A stretch of 44,991 bases of DNA, taken from Chloroflexota bacterium. GTDB lineage: Bacteria > Chloroflexota > Anaerolineae > Anaerolineales > Villigracilaceae. A program made the position numbers and the translations under genes. Every line of letters begins with the position of its first letter. The stretch's first letter is position 1. The stretch covers positions 1-44,991 of the forward strand of contig JAADGN010000131.1 of the NCBI GenBank assembly GCA_013152325.1, written 5' to 3'. Under the pieces are notes generated by a model, which saw only the letters and a list, made by a program, of their open reading frames with translations, ran no database searches and was not told the origin of the DNA. Of this stretch, positions 33,301 through 41,589 are shown piece by piece.

Positions 33301-36244
33301 GGTGAAAAGCCAACAGCTCGAACGTATCCGTTTGCGGGCGGTACAGACGAATGGCGGCATGGTGCCAGTCCAATTCCCGGGTGAGCACTTTGATGACCTT
33401 TTGCGCGATTTTCTGCGGCTCCCGCGACTGGCCGATGGCCTGGCTGTTTTCGTAGAGCACTTCCAGTTCCGCCAGCCGGCGGCGGAGATCGGCGTCAGCC
33501 TGCACGCGCCCGGTAATGTCCAGCAGCGTCCCGATCACTGCCGGTTGGTCGCCAAGCGTTGTGCGCGTTCCGAAGGCTTCGGCAATGATCTGCTCGCCGT
33601 CTTTTCTCAACCCGTCAAAGACATAGTGAAGCGTGTTGGCCTCCCCGGAGAGACGTTTGCGCAGATTCTCGTTGACAGTGGGCCATGCTTCCGGCGTCGT
33701 CAGGTCTTTCGGCCCCAACCGGTCGATCAGTTCGTCGGTTGTGTAGCCGAAAATTTCCGCAAGCCTGGGATTGACGTACCGAAACAGGCCATCTTGGATA
33801 ATATAAATGCCCACCAGGGATTTTTCGGCCAGGCCCTTGAATTTGGCTTCCGCTTCTCGCAAGGCGTTTTCCGCCCGTTTGCGCTCGGTAATATCGACGA
33901 AGCTTTCGATGCCTCCTATGATCTCTCCTGAATGGTCTGACAATAGATCGAAGTTTTTGAGCGTTATTATTTCTCTTCCGTCCTTGCCAACAATGACGCA
34001 TTCCCTGTATTTCCCCGGTTTTTTGAAATCATCATTGAACAAACGGCATTCCTGATGGCACGTGCTCGATGCCAATATGTCGCAGCGCTTGCCCGTCACC
34101 TCTTCTGCTTTATAGCCGGTAATGCGCTCGGCCATCAGATTCCATCCGGTGATACGCCTCTCCGTATCCACGGTAAACACGGCGCTTGGCGTTGTGCGCA
34201 AAATATTTTCCAAAAGCATTTTCGATTGCCGGGTCTCGTTTTCCGCTCTCACCCGTTCCGTAATGTCAATCAAGATTCCCTGGATAGCGGGCTGGCCCTG
34301 GTAAGAGATCTTTTTCCCCAGTACTTCGACATCGATGATCGACCCATCCGCCCTGACAGCCTGGAACTCGTAACGGCTGGCGTCCGTTTTGCCCGACATC
34401 CGCAGCCGGACTTTGTCGTCCACCTGCTCCCAGTGGTCAGGCGCGATCAGTTTCTGGACATGCATGCCGATCATTTCATCCGGCGTCCGATAGCCAAAAA
34501 GGTCTGCAAAGCCCTGATTGCAGAATTTGAGAACGTGCCCCTGCATAATGTAGATGCCCACCAGTGAGTTATCCACCAACTCCCGATATTTGGTTTCCGA
34601 CGAGCGCAAGGCTCTCTCTGCCTGCACCTGCTTGGTGATGTCGCGCAGGACAGTTACCCGAACCGTACGCCCTTTATACGACATCATCTTGCCTTGTATC
34701 TCGGCAGGGAAAGTCGTCCCGTCTTTGCGCAATGCCGTGGCCTGGTAGGGTTCTTCGTAGCCGGAGGTGATGTTTTTCATCATCAGGTCGCGGTCTTCCG
34801 GAACAACCCACTCTGTGCTGAGCCTGCCGACAGCTTCCGACAGTGTGTAGCCAAACATTTTCTCTGCTGTCAGGTTCTGTTCCAGACAAACGCCTTTTTC
34901 AGAGATGAAGACAGCTTCGAAAGCGGCTTCGGATAAAGCACGAAACCGTTCTTCAGCCCGTACCCGTTCGGTAATGTCGATCAGCACGCCCTGGATGGCC
35001 GGCTGACCTTGATAATCGATCTTCACCCCCAACACTTCGACATCGATGATCGTTCCGTCCACCCTGACAGCCTTGAACTCGTAATGGCTGGCTTGTTCCT
35101 CGCCCGATTCCCGCAGGCGGATTTCGTCATCCACGCGCGTCCAGTTTTCGGGAGCAACCAACTCCCGAATGTGCATGCCGATCATTTCATCCGGGGTTTG
35201 GTAGCCGAAGAGATCCGCCAACCCCTGGTTGCAAAACTGGAGGATATAGTTTTGGGTGATATAGATGCCCACCAGCGAACTATCCACCAATTCCCGGTAT
35301 TTTGTCTCGGATTCTTGCAGCGCGCGAGTACGCTGTTTTACCAAAAATCCCAGACGTTCTTGACGCCTGGACAATTGGTAAACGACCAGCGTCGAGGCCC
35401 CCACAACGCACAGCCCCAGGAATTGATACAGCCACAGTATATGCTGATAGCCTGCGTCCCAACCGTTGGTGGGAACACCGGCCAGTTCCCAGGTCCCTTC
35501 GGGCAAAAAAACGGAATACGTCACCGGATCCGCGTCGAACACATCTTCCAGGCCATAGAACACCCGGCCAGACTGATCTTTGATCGCCAAATTCAACTCG
35601 TTCCGGGCGAAGACAATCCCGGCGTCTTCCAGCATGGGCGCCACATCAACCACAATATTTGCCAGCCCCCAGTACGTATCTTCCACGAAAATGGCTTGGC
35701 GGGCAATGACCCCCGTACCGCCCTGGATCAACTCATAAGGCAAACTCAAGACGATCTGACGCGTTTCAACCGCCCGTTGGACTTCGGACCGCACGTTGGG
35801 GCGCACATCTTTCGCGGGTTCGTACCCCAAAACAGATTTGTTTTCTTCATAAGGGTAGACGAATTGCATTACCCCGTCTGGGGCAAGGGCGATGTCCCGA
35901 ATACCGTCCATACTGTCGTAAAGGCCGGCCGCAAAAATCGCGAATTCTTCTTTGTCCAGGGTTGCATGTCCAAAAAGTTCGGCCTTGACAAATGAATGCA
36001 GTCCGCTGACCAGGGACAGCCTGCGATTAACCGCCTGGGTGAGGCTGGCGCCATAGGAATCGATTTGGGCAGTGACCTGTTTTCGTATCTCGTTCCGAAA
36101 ATTGTCTTCCAACAAAAGACCGACTTGCCACCATAACAGCAACAGCCCGGCCATTGCCAATAGTGCGTATCCATATGCAACTCGCCGAGTTTGAAAATAC
36201 TCTGTTTGCCAGAACCTAAAGAATCTTGAGAACTTGAGCTTCAT
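30374..36244 (-). CDS. Giant CHASE-PAS(5)-GAF(5)-HD-GYP cyclic di-GMP phosphodiesterase
   Basis: The 1956-residue membrane protein is predicted to sense external and internal signals and to hydrolyse cyclic di-GMP. Order: helix ~24-44, CHASE-type external domain ~45-260, helix ~264-284, five PAS domains (centred near 355, 480, 590, 735 and 845), five GAF domains (~925-1090, 1098-1258, 1261-1421, 1428-1588, 1595-1765) and HD-GYP ~1768-1956. The catalytic HD-GYP residues are present: ASLHDIGK near 1824 and YFHHEKWDGTGYPRGLEG near 1877. PAS1 and PAS3 are close duplicates. The ATG at 36244 follows GGAG; a longer frame to 36325 has no good ribosome site. No receiver or kinase domain is present, so it is a one-component sensor. 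Confidence 0.93.
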   Translation of the reverse strand: MKLKFSRFFRFWQTEYFQTRRVAYGYALLAMAGLLLLWWQVGLLLEDNFRNEIRKQVTAQIDSYGASLTQAVNRRLSLVSGLHSFVKAELFGHATLDKEEFAIFAAGLYDSMDGIRDIALAPDGVMQFVYPYEENKSVLGYEPAKDVRPNVRSEVQRAVETRQIVLSLPYELIQGGTGVIARQAIFVEDTYWGLANIVVDVAPMLEDAGIVFARNELNLAIKDQSGRVFYGLEDVFDADPVTYSVFLPEGTWELAGVPTNGWDAGYQHILWLYQFLGLCVVGASTLVVYQLSRRQERLGFLVKQRTRALQESETKYRELVDSSLVGIYITQNYILQFCNQGLADLFGYQTPDEMIGMHIRELVAPENWTRVDDEIRLRESGEEQASHYEFKAVRVDGTIIDVEVLGVKIDYQGQPAIQGVLIDITERVRAEERFRALSEAAFEAVFISEKGVCLEQNLTAEKMFGYTLSEAVGRLSTEWVVPEDRDLMMKNITSGYEEPYQATALRKDGTTFPAEIQGKMMSYKGRTVRVTVLRDITKQVQAERALRSSETKYRELVDNSLVGIYIMQGHVLKFCNQGFADLFGYRTPDEMIGMHVQKLIAPDHWEQVDDKVRLRMSGKTDASRYEFQAVRADGSIIDVEVLGKKISYQGQPAIQGILIDITERVRAENETRQSKMLLENILRTTPSAVFTVDTERRITGWNLMAERITGYKAEEVTGKRCDILASSTCHQECRLFNDDFKKPGKYRECVIVGKDGREIITLKNFDLLSDHSGEIIGGIESFVDITERKRAENALREAEAKFKGLAEKSLVGIYIIQDGLFRYVNPRLAEIFGYTTDELIDRLGPKDLTTPEAWPTVNENLRKRLSGEANTLHYVFDGLRKDGEQIIAEAFGTRTTLGDQPAVIGTLLDITGRVQADADLRRRLAELEVLYENSQAIGQSREPQKIAQKVIKVLTRELDWHHAAIRLYRPQTDTFELLAFHQSGLKNARQRQVTEKHFQRMISTPGQGLSGLAVQSGRSIRSGDVTSDPRYVETYPDIRSGLYVPIKSGESVLGVISIESEKPDAFSEADERLLSIVAGQMASALENARLFAAEYRRAVRLAGILRLSTELSSFQDEDSLLKHLVTQTATLTKSAACTVMLLDENTNEAVVAAQSGLAEDTLNLRVPLSLPILRQMIETGDPLVVSNVDRDAPELQQLFVQPGIKSFFAYPMMVKDRLLGFLTMSSLSPEQPSTTKAAAYSLLAERTAAALQNIRLFVEARRRADEMAALLATSRAISTLELDAVLETIARQVKTLFDADGSRIHLLDPDGETLRCAVVFHMDEKEAMALPLKLGQGATGHVAQTGIGEIINNSLSDSRIVQTSGMPNMPETLALVPLKVHERIIGVMTISRQGKERPFSPADLTLLTAFAEQAAVAIENSRLFDEAQRQLTELEAVNKISYTLRVAKTVDELLPILLDETLAALDTDSGMIWLHDLSTDRLRKAIARGWMDRVDIAEITPGKGLVGSVFLSGDVYFVQEFARDALIPAAVRDQIPAGFGGAAIPIRVGDEPIGVMLVSVPLPRKVTVAEIKLLTSVVDIGGVAIHRTRLHTETEQRVRQLAALRSVDQAINASLDLHSTLRILLGEVTSLLGVDAVDVLLFQTYLQTLEPVAELGFRGTIPDDYHWRLGRGYAGRVALERVPLHIPDLRQAPDLPHADWIEREGFVAYYGLPLVASGQIKGVLEIYHRAPLEPGPDWLEFLEALARQAAIAVDKAQLLDGLQRSNLELTRAYDATVESWGHALELRDKETEGHTRRVTELTERLARRMGVSESDLVHIRRGASLHDIGKISVPDSILRKNGPLTEEEWVIMRHHPRTAYELLTKIDYLRPALDIPYFHHEKWDGTGYPRGLEGDAIPLAARIFAVVDVYDALTSDRPYRGAWPEEKALKYIRKQSGTHFDPQVVDAFLKMLAEEQ

Positions 36245-36859
36245 TGTCTTTTCTCCAGGCCTATTGCTTTGTTGCCAATTCAACGATGCTGACAATTTTC
36301 CACTTACAAGATTCACCTGCCACAAACTCTAGAACAATTTCACTGCAATACCATCGTGATGACACAAGAATCTATCAGGAACGGTCATCGTATAACGGAC
36401 TTTTTGGTTTTCTTCAGGATTTGACCGGGAGCCCCCCCAAAAGGGTAGCTAAATGCCTTTACATATTAGCACTGAAACGTTGTTTGGACAATTACAAATC
36501 AATGATAGCCCAGCTAAACCGGCAGACAGTTTTCCAGGCAGATTCTTGCTGTGATGCAACTCGTCACAAAACAAAAACCACATCTCTCAGTAGAAATATC
36601 ATATTCGCAAAACCTTCCTGATTGCCGCCAACGTGGCTTGTTGCCAAGTCTTGTACGCCGGACACAAGATATCCAAAATCTCCTTTGCAATAATGTTGTT
36701 GTGATAAAACCCCCAACAAATCCCTTCACCTGCCAACAACAGGAACCCGAAGAGCCATCTTTTCCCTTTACATAGTAGCACCAAATTGTTGTTTAGACAA
36801 CTGCTTCAATGGCACACGACGCCCGTTCACGATGCCCTGTGTCCGTGAGCAGGGGTAGA
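36245..36859. other. AT-rich spacer with 40-bp direct repeats
   Basis: A 40-bp sequence at 36456-36495 (CCTTTACATATTAGCAC…) is repeated at 36765-36804 with 32 of 40 positions identical, same orientation, 309 bp apart. Between them lie Thr/Lys-poor AT-rich bases and short reading frames (e.g. minus-strand 36599-36784) that show no family features. The promoter of the HD-GYP gene must lie here but is not obvious. The composition differs from the genes, suggesting acquired or decayed sequence. Confidence 0.5.
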
Positions 36860-36888
36860 ATGACGTTTTCAGAAAAAAACGTTACAAT
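36860..36888 (+). promoter_or_regulatory. Promoter of the SH3/FecR/CHASE2-cyclase operon
   Basis: ATGACG (36860-36865) and TACAAT (36883-36888) lie 17 nt apart, 18 nt before the lipoprotein ATG. GAGGAAA serves as the ribosome site. Confidence 0.45.
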
Positions 36889-36906
36889 AGAACAGAGGAA
36901 AAGATC

Positions 36907-38034
36907 ATGCGCTTCTTATCCAAATCCAAACCCACCCTTTTGTTCATTGCGTCGACCCTCCTGCTCAGCGCCTGCAGCCTGAGCCTCTCAACGGACAAAG
37001 AGACGACCCCTTCGGCGATCCCCATTATCACAGCCACCCTGCCGCCGACGCTGACGCCGCGCCCCTCCGCGACGCCGCTGCCGCCGACCCCTGTCCCGAC
37101 GATCCCGCCCATCGGTGGGATTGCCACCACCCAGGTCAACATACGCAGCGCGCCCAACACCGCCAGCCAAACGCTGGGGATGCTCAACAACGGCGCCAGC
37201 GTGCAAATCATTGGCAAGGACGTCAGCGAGGCCTGGTATCAGATCATCTATGCCGATGGGCCGGAGGGCATCGGCTGGGTGTCGGCAGCCTACATCCGCG
37301 CGACGGCCGGGGCGGAGATTCCCGTCATCGGCGCGGGAGCAGGCCCAACGTCCGACGGGGGCAGCGGGCTGGTCACCCAGAAAATCAACGTGCGCAGCGG
37401 GCCGGGGACGAACTACGACGCCCTCGGCATGCTCAATCCACAAGACGTGGTTACGCTGACCGGCAAGAACGCCAGCGGCACCTGGCTGCAAATCGAATTC
37501 GCCGACGGGCCGGACGGCAGGGGCTGGATTTCGGCGGGGTATATCCAGGCCAGCGGGATGGAGAACCTGCCCATTGTCGGCGAAACAGGCCAGGTCATCG
37601 GAACGGGCACGCCGACCACCGTCCCGGCCACGCTCACGCCAACCGTTGTCCCCGCGCCGTCTGATGATGATTCGCGGCAGTCTCCGGCCATCGACATCAC
37701 TTTCTCGACGACCGAATCGCGCGCGTTCAGCTATTCCAGCGACGTTTCGTCCCCGGAAGGCGACCCCGAAGACTGGATCGCATTTACGCCCAACAGCACC
37801 CAGTCGGATATCGTGACGCTGTACCTCGACCTGACCTGCGCCGGTAACGGAAAGCTGCTGGTTGAATTGTGGCAGGGAAATGAAAAACTGGACAACTGGG
37901 GGGCACTGACCTGCGGCGCAAGCGACTACGAACTGGTACTTTTCAGAAATGAAACCTATCAATTTCGTATGCGCGCCAAATCTGGCAACGCGTTACAATA
38001 TGTTAACTACACGCTCACTATCAGCACACAATAG
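36907..38034 (+). CDS. Lipoprotein with two SH3-like domains
   Basis: The 375-residue protein has a lipoprotein signal peptide ending in the lipobox LLSAC (Cys 23). Next come a Thr/Pro-rich linker (~33-70), two bacterial SH3-like repeats (~72-132 and ~155-215, with NIRSAPNTASQTLGML and NVRSGPGTNYDALGML, and GIGWVSAAYI/GRGWISAGYI), a second Thr/Pro stretch and a C-terminal beta domain (~255-375) resembling pre-peptidase C-terminal domains. It should be anchored outside the membrane and bind wall or surface polymer; that role is inferred. It heads an operon with a FecR-type lipoprotein (15-nt gap) and a CHASE2 cyclase, suggesting a shared sensory function. Confidence 0.88.
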   Translation: MRFLSKSKPTLLFIASTLLLSACSLSLSTDKETTPSAIPIITATLPPTLTPRPSATPLPPTPVPTIPPIGGIATTQVNIRSAPNTASQTLGMLNNGASVQIIGKDVSEAWYQIIYADGPEGIGWVSAAYIRATAGAEIPVIGAGAGPTSDGGSGLVTQKINVRSGPGTNYDALGMLNPQDVVTLTGKNASGTWLQIEFADGPDGRGWISAGYIQASGMENLPIVGETGQVIGTGTPTTVPATLTPTVVPAPSDDDSRQSPAIDITFSTTESRAFSYSSDVSSPEGDPEDWIAFTPNSTQSDIVTLYLDLTCAGNGKLLVELWQGNEKLDNWGALTCGASDYELVLFRNETYQFRMRAKSGNALQYVNYTLTISTQ

Positions 38035-38049
38035 TTTTGAAGGCCATTT

Positions 38050-38973
38050 ATGTTAAAACGCGCTGCTTTTATCATGTTCAGCCTGCTGTTGCTGGCCGCC
38101 TGTACGCCAAGCGTTTTTTCGCCGTCTGAAGCGGCGTTTGCCACAGCCACATCTTCGCCGAAACCAACCGCGACCATAACGAGTACGCCCATGGCGCTAA
38201 GCGCCATACTGAGCGAGGTGCAGGGGGAGGTGGAAGCCAAGCAGCCGGAGCAGGTTTCATTTACGGCTGCCGAGAACGGGTTGACCTTGCAGGAACAGGG
38301 GCAGGTGCACACGCTGGAAGACGGCCAGGCGCGCGTAAATCTGTCTACCGGCACGTTGATCCGCATGGCGCCCTCGTCCCTTTTTACCGTTGCGTCGAAC
38401 GAGCCTGTCCAGGGCAGCCTGCTGACGCGCATCCAACTGGAACTCGGCAAGTTGTGGGTCATCCTGCGCAGCGGCGTCGTCGAAGTGGAGACGCCCTCCG
38501 GCCAGGCCTCCGTACGCGGCTCCTACATGATGGTTGAAATAGAGCCGGAAACCCTGAACGTGCTGGTGACCTGTCTTGAAGGAACGTGCGAAGTTGTCAA
38601 TCCGGCCGGAAGGATCATCCTGGGGACAGGGGAACTGGCGCAATTGCTGCATCCGGACCAAACCGGCGGCAGGTATATTACGCCGATCCGGGATAGGATG
38701 AGCGAGCGCGACATCCTTGAATGGGTGGAATTCAACCCCGAAGCAGAGGAAATTCTGCCTCTCGTGCGCGCTACGCTGGCCGCCCGCCCCACACGCGAGC
38801 CTGTTCTCCAGCGCACACCCACCCCTGGCCAAATCCTGACCCAATTGCCCAACCCGACGCTGCCCGGCATTCTGCCCACCCTGTCCGGCATTTTGCCCAC
38901 GCTGCCCGGTATCCTGCCGACGCGTCCCGACATCCTGCCGGACGCCACCCGAACGCCGCTCTTCAACCGCTAA
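38050..38973 (+). CDS. FecR-domain lipoprotein
   Basis: The 307-residue protein has a lipobox (LLLAAC, Cys 18), a short Ser/Thr-rich linker and a FecR-type beta domain (~55-200) with VNLSTGTLIRMAPSS, GKLWVILRSGVVEVETPSG and SVRGSYMMVEI. The C-terminus holds four heptad-like LPGILPT repeats (~278-300; 21-bp DNA units). Classic FecR proteins relay an outer-membrane signal to an ECF sigma factor; isolated FecR domains without the cytoplasmic part are common beside CHASE2 cyclases, and such a partner follows here. The role of sensing or passing a signal to CHASE2 is inference. The ATG follows GAAGG. Confidence 0.85.
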   Translation: MLKRAAFIMFSLLLLAACTPSVFSPSEAAFATATSSPKPTATITSTPMALSAILSEVQGEVEAKQPEQVSFTAAENGLTLQEQGQVHTLEDGQARVNLSTGTLIRMAPSSLFTVASNEPVQGSLLTRIQLELGKLWVILRSGVVEVETPSGQASVRGSYMMVEIEPETLNVLVTCLEGTCEVVNPAGRIILGTGELAQLLHPDQTGGRYITPIRDRMSERDILEWVEFNPEAEEILPLVRATLAARPTREPVLQRTPTPGQILTQLPNPTLPGILPTLSGILPTLPGILPTRPDILPDATRTPLFNR

Positions 38974-38980
38974 CGCCCCC

Positions 38981-40810
38981 ATGCCGCCCACAAAAAGACG
39001 ATTTTCACTGCATCTCGTCCTGCTCCTGGGGACAGCCCTGCTGCTGGCGATCGCCGAAGTCGCATCAGTCTACCCGTCCCTCATCACACCCGTGGAACGA
39101 TTTGACCTTGCCGCCCGCGACGCGGCCACGCGCCTGCGCGGCGTCCGCCCGCCAAATGAGAATATCGTCATCGTGGCGATTGACGACTTCTCCTTCAACT
39201 GGACAGGATATCGATGGCCCTGGCCGCGCGCCTACCTGGCCGAGATCGTTGACTGGCTGAACGATGCCGGCGCGCAGGTCATCGGCCTGGATGTTTTCCT
39301 GTTCGAAGCAGACCAGGACCCTGGGGGTGATCCCGCGTTGGCCCGGGCATTGGACAACGCCCCAAGCGCAGCCACTGTCATCCAAAAATATACCGACCAG
39401 CAAGGCGTGATCTCGCTCAGGCTGCCGCTGCCAATCTACCGCGAGGTGCTCGACGGCATGGGCATCACCCCGGTGCTGCTCGACGATGACGCCATCGCCC
39501 GCAGCATTCTGGCGTACGACACATATCTGGACCAAACCTACTACAACTGGGCTTTTGAACTGGCCCGCCTGTACACAAACGGTGGACCACCTTCTGCTCC
39601 CACCCCAAGCAGCCTGGTGCTGGGCAGTACGACCGTCCCGCTGCAAAATCGTCGCTTTTTGGTAAATTTTGCCGGCCCGTCGGAGACTTATCCGACCTAC
39701 TCCGCGGCCCGCGTGGTGCTGGGCGATTATCCGCCCGAGGCCTTTCGCGACAAAATCGTGCTGATCGGCGCGACCTCGGTCACGCTCCAGGACATTTACC
39801 CGACGCCGTTTTCCAGCCGCATACGCACGCCTGGGGTGGAGATCGTCGCCAACGCGGTGGACACCATGCTGCGCGGCGCGTATCTGCGCGTGACGCCTCC
39901 CGGAGTAAACATTCTGTTCATCATCGCGGCGGCTCTGCTGTCCAGCCTGATCGTCCGCTCGCCGCGTCCAGGTCTGACGATCACCCTGATGACCGCTGCC
40001 ATGCTGCTCTACGGCGTACTCTACTATGCCGCCTTCGTCCAAAGAGCCATCTTTCTGCCTTTCACCGGGCCGGAGGCGATGCTCTTCCTGGGCGTCGTTT
40101 TGCCTACGCTGGAACAGGCCATTTCGCAAGAAATCGAAAAGCGGCGCGTGCGCAACCTGTTTACCCGCTTCATTTCACCGGAGATGGTGGACCAGCTGCT
40201 CGCCATACAGGATATCAACGCCCTGAACAAACGCGCCGACCTGACCATCCTGTTCGCCGACATACGCAACTTCACCACCCTCTCGGAGAAGTTGACCCCT
40301 GAAGAGGTGGTAACGCTGCTCAATTCTTACCTGGAGGCCATGACCGCTGTCATCCACAAACATGGCGGGACGGTGGATAAGTACGAGGGCGATGCCATCG
40401 TGGCATTCTTCGGCGAACCGGTTCCCCATCCCGACCACGCGCTGAGGGCGGCGCGCGCCGCGGTCGAGATGCGTCAGGCGCTGGACGGACTGAAGGAACG
40501 TTGGGCCGCCGAAGGTCGTCTTCCCAAACACTTCGACATCGGAATTGGGCTGAACAGCGGGGAAGTTTTCGTCGGCCTGCTCGGCTCGGAGCAGCGCATC
40601 AACTACACGGTCATCGGCGATAACGCCAACCTGGCCGCCCGCCTGCAAGACCTGACCAAAGTGTACGCTTGTCCGATCATCGTCAGCGAGAGCACATGCG
40701 AGCGCATCAGGGATGAATTCGAGACCGCGTTCATTGACGCGGTGATCGTCAAGGGCAGGACGGAAGCAGTTAAGGTATACAAAGTGTTGGGGTGCAAGGC
40801 GGGCAAGTGA
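38981..40810 (+). CDS. CHASE2-domain class III adenylate cyclase
   Basis: The 609-residue membrane protein has an N-terminal helix (~10-28), an extracytoplasmic CHASE2 domain (~45-300; NIVIVAIDDFSFNWTGYRWP, VIGLDVFLFE), three helices (~307-385) and a cytoplasmic class III cyclase domain (~415-609). Catalytic features are ILFADIRNFTTLSEKL (first metal Asp), KYEGDAIVAFFG (second Asp and the adenine-binding Lys) and YTVIGDNANLAARLQ (transition-state Asn and Arg). Lys and the Thr/Asp set favour ATP over GTP. It lies 7 nt after the FecR gene with no Shine-Dalgarno, so translation may depend on the upstream gene. A cAMP receptor is not in the window. Confidence 0.92.
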   Translation: MPPTKRRFSLHLVLLLGTALLLAIAEVASVYPSLITPVERFDLAARDAATRLRGVRPPNENIVIVAIDDFSFNWTGYRWPWPRAYLAEIVDWLNDAGAQVIGLDVFLFEADQDPGGDPALARALDNAPSAATVIQKYTDQQGVISLRLPLPIYREVLDGMGITPVLLDDDAIARSILAYDTYLDQTYYNWAFELARLYTNGGPPSAPTPSSLVLGSTTVPLQNRRFLVNFAGPSETYPTYSAARVVLGDYPPEAFRDKIVLIGATSVTLQDIYPTPFSSRIRTPGVEIVANAVDTMLRGAYLRVTPPGVNILFIIAAALLSSLIVRSPRPGLTITLMTAAMLLYGVLYYAAFVQRAIFLPFTGPEAMLFLGVVLPTLEQAISQEIEKRRVRNLFTRFISPEMVDQLLAIQDINALNKRADLTILFADIRNFTTLSEKLTPEEVVTLLNSYLEAMTAVIHKHGGTVDKYEGDAIVAFFGEPVPHPDHALRAARAAVEMRQALDGLKERWAAEGRLPKHFDIGIGLNSGEVFVGLLGSEQRINYTVIGDNANLAARLQDLTKVYACPIIVSESTCERIRDEFETAFIDAVIVKGRTEAVKVYKVLGCKAGK

Positions 40811-40840
40811 AAGCGCGTCCGGAATTTGGTGGGTGATGAA

Positions 40841-40870
40841 TTGTACAAATCTGCTATTTTATGGTAGATT
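40841..40870 (+). promoter_or_regulatory. Promoter of rex
   Basis: TTGTAC (40841-40846) and TAGATT (40865-40870) are 18 nt apart; TGG before the -10 makes it an extended box. The -10 ends 37 nt before the ATG. A classic Rex operator (TTGTGAAnnnnTTCACAA) is not seen. Confidence 0.5.
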
Positions 40871-40907
40871 TAACGGCAGTTTCACATACCCAGCGCGAGG
40901 AAACCAG

Positions 40908-41525
40908 ATGAATTCCAAAAAGATCCCTGACATTATCATCGGCCGCCTGCCAATCTACCTGCGTGCGCTGCAGCGGATGAAAGAAGAAGGCATTCAAACT
41001 ACTTCCTCGCAAGAACTGGGCAGGCAGGTGGGAATCTCCGCCGCACAAATCCGCAAGGATATCTCCCAATTCGGTGAATTTGGCAAACAGGGAACCGGCT
41101 ACAATATTTCCTTTTTAATCGAAAAGTTGAGTGAGATTCTCAAGGTTGATCGTGTTTGGGAAGTGGCCGTCGTTGGAGCAGGCGACATGGGTCATGCGCT
41201 GGTTAACTACCAGGGCTTCCTGCATCGCGGCTTCAGGATCACGATGATCTTTGACAACCATCCATCCAAGATCGGACAGAAAATCGGGGATTTTGTCGTT
41301 CAGGATGTCGCCCGTTTGGGCGAAGCCATTCGCGAGGCGGGCGTCAAAGTGGCCATGATCACTGTACCGGCCTCCGTAGCCCAGGAAGTGGCCGACCAAC
41401 TGGTGCAGGCTGGCGTGAAGGCCATTCTCAATTATGCCCCCATCAAGCTCAAGCTCTCGCCAGACGTGCAGGTGCAATACATCGACCCATCCAGGCATTT
41501 GCAGCGAATGACGTATTATTTGTAG
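40908..41525 (+). CDS. rex: Redox-sensing transcriptional repressor Rex
   Basis: Rex senses the NADH/NAD+ ratio and represses fermentation, respiration or reductant-consuming genes when NADH is low. The 205-residue product has an N-terminal winged helix (LPIYLRALQRMKEEG, SSQELGRQVGISAAQIRKDI, FGEFGKQGTGYN) and a Rossmann domain with VAVVGAGDMGHALVNY near residue 88 and FDNHPSKIGQKI. Both match Rex closely. The ATG at 40908 follows GAGG. It is monocistronic by position; the flanking region is an IS remnant. Confidence 0.96.
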   Translation: MNSKKIPDIIIGRLPIYLRALQRMKEEGIQTTSSQELGRQVGISAAQIRKDISQFGEFGKQGTGYNISFLIEKLSEILKVDRVWEVAVVGAGDMGHALVNYQGFLHRGFRITMIFDNHPSKIGQKIGDFVVQDVARLGEAIREAGVKVAMITVPASVAQEVADQLVQAGVKAILNYAPIKLKLSPDVQVQYIDPSRHLQRMTYYL

Positions 41526-41589
41526 CTGCGTTAGACTCGCCCCCGCTGTTCAAAAGGTGTCCGTCTCGTTTTCAACGGCATCCTCGTTG

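Noticed and set aside
36514-36784. Short minus-strand reading frames in the AT-rich spacer (60-71 codons)
   Set aside because: No ribosome site and no recognisable family; the frames overlap each other.
40811-40907. Rex autoregulatory operator
   Set aside because: TTGTACAA is present, but the conserved TTGTGA…TCACAA pattern is not.
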